14,889 nt of DNA from Bacteroidales bacterium UBA6408. GTDB taxonomy: Bacteria > Bacteroidota > Bacteroidia > Bacteroidales > UBA932. Location: contig DJPQ01000088.1 of the NCBI GenBank assembly GCA_002439805.1, positions 1 through 14,889 of the forward strand, written 5' to 3'. Position numbers and translations under genes: made by a program. Shown piece by piece: positions 1 to 5,661 of this stretch (positions are counted from its first letter, which is position 1; every line of letters begins with the position of its first letter). The notes below the pieces were generated by a model. It was not told the origin of the DNA, searched no databases, and saw only the letters and a list, made by a program, of their open reading frames with translations.

Positions 1-61
1 TGAGCTCATCCTCGATTTGAAGGCAGGCTACGCCCACCAGCGCTATATGTTCAAAGAATGA
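1..61 (+). CDS. 3' end of an unidentified gene (partial)
   Basis: Reading from base 2, an open frame gives 19 residues, ending GYAHQRYMFKE, before a TGA at 59-61; it enters from outside the window. The alternating aromatic and polar residues would suit the last strand of an outer-membrane beta-barrel, but 19 residues are too few to assign a family. A gene-poor stretch with a new promoter follows, so this gene probably does not belong to the downstream pilus operon. It may also be a chance open frame. Confidence 0.4.
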   Translation, partial: ELILDLKAGYAHQRYMFKE

Positions 62-456
62 TTTGCTTATAGAAATCTTTGCTGACTTTGTGTGTTGGGT
101 AAAGCATTGACGATTATGTTGTACCCGATTGGAATGCAGAGTTTCTCAGGCACCCGCGAGGGCGGGTATGTCTCTATATTGATCCGAGTTTTTCACTTTC
201 TTGTACCCAAAAGTCACAAATATCTGAAAATAAATTCAAGTCACGGGCTTCATCGTAGGGTGACATTTTTTTATCCTTTCTTCCGCCTCCGCCATCTCAG
301 CTTGCTGGAGCCGTTGGGGCAATCTGCTGCGTTGGACAACTTGATGAAAAGATTCTCCTGTCATCGGCTTAGTTGTTTCAAAATCGGAAATTTTTGATTT
401 TGCCGGGCTCATGCGGTTTCATCTTCGGAAAAACAGGCGGTGTCCGGAGAAAATCG
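62..456. other. Intergenic region without a convincing gene
   Basis: About 400 bases separate the partial gene from the pilus operon promoter. The only sizeable open frame (92-397) starts with GTG, has an unremarkable composition and resembles no family I know. The stretch is more AT-rich than the genes. It holds a small hairpin (152-167), an AT-rich inverted repeat CAAAATC/GATTTTG (379-385 and 396-402), an 8-base direct repeat TTGTACCC (119-126 and 201-208) and the first of three AAAATCG words (380-386). It is best read as upstream regulatory or remnant repeat sequence. Confidence 0.5.
152..167. repeat. Small GC-rich hairpin
   Basis: The sequence acccgc-gagg-gcgggt folds into a perfect 6-bp stem with a 4-base loop. 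No run of T follows on either strand, so it is a weak candidate for a terminator of the upstream partial gene, which ends 90 bases earlier. It could instead be part of a degraded dispersed repeat. Confidence 0.3.
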
Positions 457-488
457 CTTGCGGGAAAGGAAAATCGGGTCTAATTTTG
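457..488 (+). promoter_or_regulatory. Predicted Bacteroidetes-type promoter of the pilus operon
   Basis: TAATTTTG at 481-488 matches the Bacteroidetes -7 consensus TAnnTTTG. CTTG at 457-460, with a 20-base spacer, is a three-of-four match to the -33 TTTG element. Transcription would start near 493-496, about 20 bases before the first ATG at 514 and about 155 bases before the ATG at 649. Two AAAATCG words (450-456 and 470-476) flank and overlap this promoter and could be operator half-sites. A weaker box, TGATTTTG, lies at 395-402. Confidence 0.6.
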
Positions 489-571
489 CCGAGGTTTGCA
501 AAAACGGAAATGTATGTTTATTATTAGTGGCATCGTCAGTGCCGTTGTCGTATTCTCCCTCCGCAACCAGT

Positions 572-580
572 GGGGGGGGG
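572..580 (+). repeat. G9 homopolymer tract in the operon leader
   Basis: Nine consecutive G lie between the predicted promoter and the ATG at 649 of the DUF3575 gene. Reading from the ATG at 514, the tract is translated as Trp-Gly-Gly-Val and the frame stays open into the DUF3575 gene. With ten G the same frame reads GGT ATG TGA and stops at once. With eight G it reads TAT GTG ATA GAC GGC TAA and stops after five codons. Homopolymer G tracts of this length are prone to slipped-strand mispairing, so this is a candidate phase-variation tract. Whether it matters depends on which start codon is used. Confidence 0.7.
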
Positions 581-624
581 TATGTGATAGACGGCTAATC
601 AGAGAGTTACGGCATTCTGCGCCC

Positions 625-639
625 TCTCCTCGCGGGAGA
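625..639 (+). promoter_or_regulatory. Short hairpin ahead of the downstream start codon
   Basis: TCTCC at 625-629 pairs with GGAGA at 635-639 around a 5-base loop, ending 9 bases before the ATG at 649. If that ATG is the start, the hairpin would partly cover the ribosome landing area and could make translation depend on ribosomes arriving from the upstream leader frame. It is short and could be chance. Confidence 0.3.
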
Positions 640-648
640 ATCGTCGGA

Positions 649-1257
649 ATGCGCGTGGCTGGTCTGAAACATACTCTGCGGGGGATAATCTGCTTTCTTA
701 CCGCCTTTTTCAGTGCTTCACTGACCTGCGGCTCTCAGACTGCAGCGGTCAAATCCAATCTTCTATACGACTTCACCACGACATTCAACGCCGGTGCCGA
801 GTTCCGTCTTGCCCCTAAATGGACTCTCGACATTTCCGGAAATCTCAATCCCTGGACATTCTCCGGGAATGCACGTGTCAAGCACTGGCTTGTTCAGCCC
901 GAAGCCCGCTATTGGTTCTGCGACGCGTGGGCGGGCAGTTTTCTGGCGATGCATCTTGTCGGCGGGCAGTTCAACGCCGGAGGAATTGACACTTCGCTTA
1001 AGCTTCCCGGCACCGATTTCTCGTCCCTGCGCGACCGGCGCTATCAGGGCTGGCTTGTCGGGCTTGGGGCGGGCTACGGCCACGCCTTTGTCCTCGACGA
1101 ACACTGGAACTTGGAGCTTGAGGGCGGAATCGGCTGGGTCTATGCCGGCTACGACACTTTCAGGTGCGCGGGATGCGGAAAGAAAATCGAAGAGAACCGG
1201 GGACACCACTATTTCGGACCCACGAAGTTCGCCGTCAGTTTAGTCTATCTCTTTTAA
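649..1257 (+). CDS. DUF3575 family outer-membrane protein of the pilus locus
   Basis: A 202-residue protein with an N-terminal hydrophobic segment (about residues 11-24) and no clear lipobox, so probably a secreted or outer-membrane protein. It has the hallmarks of DUF3575 proteins, which usually open FimA/Mfa1-type clusters in Bacteroidales: KSNLLYDFTTTFNAGAE after the signal, then WTLDISGNLNPWTFSG, KHWLVQPEARYWF, and a C-terminal CAGCGKKIEENRGHHYFGPTK segment ending in aromatic strands. The family's exact role is not established; position and strand pattern suggest a small beta-barrel. The frame is open back to 496 with an earlier ATG at 514, which would add 45 residues including the G9 tract. 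I chose 649 because the signal peptide then sits at the terminus and the length fits the family. The 514 start has the better A-rich context (aaaaacggaaatgt before ATG). The next gene starts 13 bases after the stop, so they are co-transcribed. Confidence 0.85.
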   Translation: MRVAGLKHTLRGIICFLTAFFSASLTCGSQTAAVKSNLLYDFTTTFNAGAEFRLAPKWTLDISGNLNPWTFSGNARVKHWLVQPEARYWFCDAWAGSFLAMHLVGGQFNAGGIDTSLKLPGTDFSSLRDRRYQGWLVGLGAGYGHAFVLDEHWNLELEGGIGWVYAGYDTFRCAGCGKKIEENRGHHYFGPTKFAVSLVYLF

Positions 1258-1270
1258 GCTTATTCCGACC

Positions 1271-2473
1271 ATGAAGAACAGAATCATCGACATATTTCGG
1301 ATAATCCTGCTGATGACGCTTCCGTCCGCCTCGCTTTCCGCCCGTGCGGGGAATCCGGTTTTTTGTACGGACAGCGTCGCCGTGCGCGGCGCGGCTGCAA
1401 AAGCGGCTTCCAAGGCGGTTGTGGAAGCTTCTTCGAGGGCGGACAGCCTGAGCGTGGAGCGGGACGGCAGCCGTCTCCGAGTGGGTATGCAGCTGCGACT
1501 TTCCGACCTTAATCTGAAAAGGTCACGTGCGGTTCTCTTCACGCCATGCCTTGTCGGGGAGACGGACTCCCTCGCGCTCCCTTCTGTCGGCATATATGGA
1601 CGGCAGAGGTGGTTCTACTACCGCAGGATGGGCGACGGGATGATTTCCGGGCACGACGAGAAATCCCTCCGTGCGGGGCGCGGGCTTGCCGACTCTCTGC
1701 CATACATCGCGTGGGTAAGATATGAACCGTGGATGGACGGCTGCTCGCTTATGCTGCGGACACGGGAATATGCCTGCTGCGGCGAGGCTGTCTCCGAACG
1801 CATCGACAGCCTGGAACCTTCGCCGCTCCTTGCCGCGCATTCGGAAGAACCGGAATGCCGTGCGGACAGACGGGAGTCCATTCCGCAGCCTCAGGACACG
1901 ACCCTGGGCGAAACTGCCCCGGAGGAGACGGAGGAATGGCGTGTCTATGCCATCAGCGGCCGTGCCGACATTGACTTCCGGCTCAACCGCACCGAAGTCG
2001 ATCTGACCTACGGCAACAATTTCCGGGAAATGGAGAAGATACACTCCACCATAGACTCGCTTCGTGCCGGCGCGGGAGTCACCGTGACGAAAATCCGGAT
2101 TACCGGCTACGCCTCTCCCGAAGGCGGCTACAGACGCAATGCCGACCTTGCCGAAAGACGTACCGCCACCATCCGCGACTATGTGAGGACGCTCTTCGAT
2201 TTCGCTCCGGGAGTCGTCGTCTCCTCTTCCGTCCCTGAGGATTGGGACGGCTTCATCTCTTGGCTGGAGGCCTGCGGACTGCCTCATGCGGAGGAAATCC
2301 TTGCCGTGGCGCGAGACGAGGGCCTGTCTCCGGACGCGAAGGAAAAGCTGATTCGCAGGAACTGGCCGGAGGATGCGCGATTTATCATAGAGAATGTCTT
2401 CCCGAAGCTGCGGAGGACGGAATATAGGGTTGAGTATGTCGTCGGGCGGGTTGAGATAGTCCGGGCACATTGA
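1271..2473 (+). CDS. DUF3868 / OmpA-like protein of the pilus locus
   Basis: A 400-residue protein with a cleavable signal peptide (hydrophobic to about residue 20, likely cut after SARA at 26). Residues about 45-165 look like DUF3868: a beta-rich stretch LRLSDLNLKRSRAVLFTPCL, then RQRWFYYRR and YIAWVRYEPWMDG. A low-complexity Glu/Pro-rich linker follows (about 190-225). Residues about 235-345 form an OmpA-like segment, with DIDFRLNRTEVDLTYGNN and ITGYASPEGGYRRNADLAERRT (I277 onward). The motif PEDWDGFISWLEA is typical of this protein type in fimbrial clusters. Such proteins are thought to sit at the outer membrane or peptidoglycan and support pilus export or anchoring, but this is inferred from context. 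A 47-base AT-rich gap leads to the major fimbrillin gene. Confidence 0.88.
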   Translation: MKNRIIDIFRIILLMTLPSASLSARAGNPVFCTDSVAVRGAAAKAASKAVVEASSRADSLSVERDGSRLRVGMQLRLSDLNLKRSRAVLFTPCLVGETDSLALPSVGIYGRQRWFYYRRMGDGMISGHDEKSLRAGRGLADSLPYIAWVRYEPWMDGCSLMLRTREYACCGEAVSERIDSLEPSPLLAAHSEEPECRADRRESIPQPQDTTLGETAPEETEEWRVYAISGRADIDFRLNRTEVDLTYGNNFREMEKIHSTIDSLRAGAGVTVTKIRITGYASPEGGYRRNADLAERRTATIRDYVRTLFDFAPGVVVSSSVPEDWDGFISWLEACGLPHAEEILAVARDEGLSPDAKEKLIRRNWPEDARFIIENVFPKLRRTEYRVEYVVGRVEIVRAH

Positions 2474-2520
2474 ATCGGAAAATTCGGGACAATAAACACA
2501 ATATAATTTAAACATATTTT

Positions 2521-4281
2521 ATGAAAACAGACAGAATCATTCTGGCAGGACTTGCGCTCACTGCGCTTGTCTCCTGCAACAAGGAGGCGGCTCCGGCTGA
2601 CGGCGGCGTTTTCCGTACCGACGAGGCGTACATGAACATCCGCATAGCATACGCCGACAAGGGACTGACCACGAGGGCGGTCGGTGACGACACAAATCCG
2701 TTCTACTACGGCACGGCGGACGAGCAGGTCGTAAACTCGGCGGATTTCTTTTTCTACAATGCCGACGGTTCATATGTCACTCATGTGTCGCAGTCCGCAT
2801 CAGGAACATCTTCCGGCACCGGCATCGGAACTTCAGACGACGTTGAGTGGAAAGGGAACTCGACAGTCGTGCTCAAGGGGCTCAAATCGAAAAACTATCC
2901 CAAGCTCATGGTCGTGATTCTCAATGGAGGCGCATTTGCTAATAATCTCGAGAGAAAGCCGTTGAAAGACGTGTCGGCGGAGATTGTCGAGGCTATTGCG
3001 TCAGTCGGCACGAACTCGCAGGCCGATTGGACGAATTTCGTTATGACCTCCTCCTCTTTTGCTGAGCCTGGGGTCACGCAGTTCTATACCACCGCGCTCG
3101 TGCCGGAGAATTTCCAGGACAGCGAAGAGGGCGCAGTTGCTCACCCGGTTGTTGCTTATGTCGAGCGTCTTGCCGCCAAAGTTCAGCTGAACCTCGGAAC
3201 CGCGTTTGATGCTGAAAACAAGACGAGCATAGGCTCGTACCATATCAACGGAACATCGACCCCTACCGAACTTTACACGAAAGTAATAGGATGGGGGCTC
3301 AATGCTACGGCAAAGAATGAATACCTCTATAAGGTAATTCAGTCCGACTGGACATTCTCTCCATTTGAGTGGAATGACGCCGCTAATTTCCGAAGCTATT
3401 GGTGTAAGTCCACCAACTACGGCAATGGAACCTACCCTGACAGTTACCTTAACTCGACATCCACGCCGAGCAAAAATTATAATGCAGCCACAGCCACTTT
3501 GTCTTATGTCGGTTATGACGGCCTTTCTGTAGCTCCCGGGAAATCGGCCTATTGCCGTGAGAATACCAATGTGACAAGTGTGCTCAGCACAGAAAATGTC
3601 AATAGCACCGTTACCTGCGTGCTCCTCAAGACAATAGTCACCGATGCTTCAGGAAATGCCCAGTCTCTGGCGCTCTTCGACGGCACGCTGTACACAGAGG
3701 ACAACTACAAGGATAGAGTGCTTGAGAAATATCATCTGGCCAATTCCGCAGCCTACATCCCTTGGGTGTCTTCTGACGGGGCTGCATTCCGTATGGTCAC
3801 CAAGGAGTACTTCGTGGAGAACAATGCCGGTGACGGCAAGGCTTACCTTACCTTTAAGGACCTTTCCGGAACTACAGAGAAATACTATAGGCACACCGGT
3901 ACAGGTACGTCAGCGGCGGATTTCACGGAAATCACAGTGGCCGTAGCCAACACTATGATTAACGGTACGGGACTTCGGCAGAACACACGCTGCTCATTAT
4001 ACAAAGACGGTATGATGTACTACAGTATCCCTATCGAACATCTGCGGAACTCCGGAAAAACCTATAAGGATGCCGGTTATCAATATCCTGAGGCAGACTA
4101 CGGAATTGTCCGCAACCATTTCTATAATGTCACCATAAACAAAATCGAGCACATCGGAAATGCGGTGTTCGATCCTGACGAGGAAATCATTCCGAACGAC
4201 GAGGACAACACCAACTACAATGTCGGCGCCCAGATTAACATCCTTTCATGGAAGGTCGTCAATCAGACTGTTGACCTCTAA
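2521..4281 (+). CDS. Mfa1-type major fimbrillin (pilus shaft subunit), lipoprotein precursor
   Basis: A 586-residue precursor with a lipoprotein signal peptide: KTDR n-region, hydrophobic core and lipobox LVSC with the lipidated cysteine at C19. After a first strand comes GLTTRAVGDD (R52/A53), the place where type V pilins are cut by an Arg-specific protease in Porphyromonas. The C-terminal half carries the fimbrillin signature GIVRNHFYNVTINKIEHIGNA and DPDEEI, and the protein ends AQINILSWKVVNQTVDL, a plausible donor strand. It is the fourth-last step of the usual order: the gene lies directly before the anchor gene, as mfa1 does before mfa2. It is also somewhat less GC-rich than its neighbours, with more AAT, AAA and TAT codons in 3200-3700, as expected of a variable surface antigen. 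The start is clear: an AT-rich leader and a canonical signal peptide. Confidence 0.9.
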   Translation: MKTDRIILAGLALTALVSCNKEAAPADGGVFRTDEAYMNIRIAYADKGLTTRAVGDDTNPFYYGTADEQVVNSADFFFYNADGSYVTHVSQSASGTSSGTGIGTSDDVEWKGNSTVVLKGLKSKNYPKLMVVILNGGAFANNLERKPLKDVSAEIVEAIASVGTNSQADWTNFVMTSSSFAEPGVTQFYTTALVPENFQDSEEGAVAHPVVAYVERLAAKVQLNLGTAFDAENKTSIGSYHINGTSTPTELYTKVIGWGLNATAKNEYLYKVIQSDWTFSPFEWNDAANFRSYWCKSTNYGNGTYPDSYLNSTSTPSKNYNAATATLSYVGYDGLSVAPGKSAYCRENTNVTSVLSTENVNSTVTCVLLKTIVTDASGNAQSLALFDGTLYTEDNYKDRVLEKYHLANSAAYIPWVSSDGAAFRMVTKEYFVENNAGDGKAYLTFKDLSGTTEKYYRHTGTGTSAADFTEITVAVANTMINGTGLRQNTRCSLYKDGMMYYSIPIEHLRNSGKTYKDAGYQYPEADYGIVRNHFYNVTINKIEHIGNAVFDPDEEIIPNDEDNTNYNVGAQINILSWKVVNQTVDL

Positions 4282-4291
4282 ACTTTAACGG

Positions 4292-4320
4292 ATAATATGC
4301 CTCGGAATCAGGCTTATTAT
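4292..4320 (+). promoter_or_regulatory. AT-rich hairpin after the fimbrillin gene
   Basis: ATAATATGCCT (4292-4302) and AGGCTTATTAT (4310-4320) pair over 11 positions with one T-T mismatch and a 7-base loop, starting 11 bases after the fimbrillin stop. The following sequence is AT-rich but lacks a clean run of T, so it may be a partial terminator or a 3' end that protects the fimbrillin mRNA. No new promoter is seen before the anchor gene, which suggests some read-through. Confidence 0.6.
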
Positions 4321-4334
4321 ATATAATAATGGTT

Positions 4335-4367
4335 CGGCTGCCGGGGGCTGATTACCTCCGGCGGCTG
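4335..4367 (+). promoter_or_regulatory. Strong GC-rich hairpin upstream of the anchor gene
   Basis: The arms 4335-4347 and 4355-4367 pair over 13 positions, including three G-U wobbles, around the 7-base loop CTGATTA. The core is GCCGGGGG with CCTCCGGC. It ends 22 bases before the anchor start codon and is followed by CAAAGAAAAAG, an A-rich start context. Together with the hairpin at 4292-4320 it would tend to reduce transcription or translation of the anchor relative to the fimbrillin. Confidence 0.55.
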
Positions 4368-4389
4368 CAAAGAAAAAGACTTACGGAAT

Positions 4390-5499
4390 ATGTTGTCCAC
4401 AAGAAAGAGGAGAATATCGGGAATATGCGTCTGCTGGGCCTTGCTCTGCGGAATGCTCTCTTCGTGCGGTCTCATATTCGACCCGGAGGGCGACTGTTCC
4501 GTGCACTACAGGGTGAAATTCCGCTACGACATGAACCTCAGTCATGCGGATGCCTTCGCCCATGAGGTGCGGCGCGTGACGCTCAATGTCCTCGACGCCG
4601 ACGGGAAAGTCGTCTGGTCGGGAAGCGAGAGCGGGGAGGCGCTTGCCGGGAAGGACTGGACTATGGGCGTTGACGTGCCTCCGGGAAGGTACGGCCTTCT
4701 CGCCTGGTGCGGCTCCGGGGACGGCGGCTCGTGGAAGCCCGGCGTCTCGAAAAGCCGGGACGGACTGGGCTGCGCGCTGAACAGCAGCGGGACAGACGGC
4801 TCTGGAACGGCATTCGTTGACGGTCGGCTCGACGCGCTTTACCACGGCTACGCCTCCGATGTCGATTTCACTGCGGACGAGGGTACCGTCGTGGCGGAGG
4901 TCGGGCTGACCAAGGATACGAAGAGCGTTAAGCTTGTGGTGCAGCAGATTGCTGATATGCCCATAGACGGGGCAGACTTTGACATATTCATCAGCTGTGA
5001 CAACGGCCGTATGGACTGGGACAACAGCCTTGTTCCGGGCGGCGCGGTGGAGTACAGGGCGTGGTCGGTGGAGAACGGAACGGTCTCCTTAGCCGGGGTC
5101 TCAGTCGCTTCTGAAAGTTCCGTGCGGACCTCGGAGAGTTTCGTGAGGGCTTCGGAGAACTTCGGGCAGACTTCGGTGACAGGTTCGCCGGCGACAAGGG
5201 CTTCGGGGGAGAGGGGCATTGTGGTGGCCGAACTCGGCACCGGACGGATGGTGCTCGGGAACAGTCCGAGGCTGCATCTTAGGAAAAAGTCCGACGGCGC
5301 GGAGATTTTCTCCGTTCCCCTGATTGACTACGCGCTGCTTGTGCGCGGAGCCTCGGCTCGGGACATTCCCGAACAGGAGTTCCTTGACAGGCAGGACGAG
5401 ATGGAGCTGGTGCTCTTTCTGAACGGGGATGACCGCTGGGAGAGCCTCCAGATAAACATCCTGTCGTGGAAGGTGGTGGTTCAGAATACGAGTCTCTGA
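4390..5499 (+). CDS. Mfa2/FimB-type fimbrial anchor lipoprotein
   Basis: A 369-residue lipoprotein with a basic n-region (LSTRKRR), a hydrophobic core and lipobox LSSC (C26). The start of the mature part is a close match to the Mfa2 family pattern: GDCSVHYRVKFRYDMNLS, then ADAFAHEVRRVTLNVLDADGKVVW and DVPPGRYGLLAWCG. Members of this family hold the pilus base in the outer membrane and end elongation. No Arg processing site follows the lipidation site, as expected for a subunit that keeps its lipid. A three-copy 7-residue repeat (residues 241-261) lies in the middle. The C-terminus LQINILSWKVVVQNTSL matches that of the major fimbrillin at 12 of 17 positions, so it probably supplies the donor strand to the last shaft subunit. 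Two hairpins precede the gene. ATG at 4390 is chosen because it gives a normal signal peptide. Confidence 0.92.
   Translation: MLSTRKRRISGICVCWALLCGMLSSCGLIFDPEGDCSVHYRVKFRYDMNLSHADAFAHEVRRVTLNVLDADGKVVWSGSESGEALAGKDWTMGVDVPPGRYGLLAWCGSGDGGSWKPGVSKSRDGLGCALNSSGTDGSGTAFVDGRLDALYHGYASDVDFTADEGTVVAEVGLTKDTKSVKLVVQQIADMPIDGADFDIFISCDNGRMDWDNSLVPGGAVEYRAWSVENGTVSLAGVSVASESSVRTSESFVRASENFGQTSVTGSPATRASGERGIVVAELGTGRMVLGNSPRLHLRKKSDGAEIFSVPLIDYALLVRGASARDIPEQEFLDRQDEMELVLFLNGDDRWESLQINILSWKVVVQNTSL
5110..5172 (+). repeat. Three tandem 21-base repeats within the anchor gene
   Basis: Units 5110-5130, 5131-5151 and 5152-5172 encode SESSVRT, SESFVRA and SENFGQT (residues 241-261 of the anchor). Units two and three both start TCGGAGA and keep TTCG in the same place. 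The unit length is a multiple of three, so gain or loss of copies would keep the frame. A Ser/Thr-rich stretch SVTGSPATRASG follows. Confidence 0.75.
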
Positions 5500-5661
5500 A
5501 AATGCGGACGAACGATGATGAGGAGTGGCCCGGACGGAACCGGTGACTGGTCATTGAATGTGATGTGTGAAAATGTCATAGGATATGATGTATAGAAACG
5601 TGAAAAAATAAACTGCCTCAGATTTATAAAGTATTGAGTAGTGAGATGGTTTGGGGATAAT
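5500..5661 (+). other. Gap between anchor gene and accessory fimbrial gene
   Basis: This 162-base stretch carries no convincing gene and no clear TAnnTTTG promoter box. It becomes AT-rich from about 5560 onward. The downstream genes may be read from the operon promoter or from a promoter I cannot recognise here. Confidence 0.4.

Noticed and set aside
95..210. Inverted repeat TTGGGTA (95-101) and TACCCAA (204-210) as borders of an invertible promoter
   Set aside because: Arms of only 7 bp, no promoter box pointing out from between them, and the operon promoter lies far outside at 457-488.
92..397. 101-codon open frame starting with GTG on the plus strand
   Set aside because: No plausible start context, no family resemblance, odd composition rich in Phe, His and Arg, and placed in a region with repeat-like sequence.
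1523..2515. 330-codon open frame on the minus strand, opposite the DUF3868/OmpA-like gene
   Set aside because: It lies fully opposite a well-supported gene, lacks any motif and has the composition of a shadow frame.
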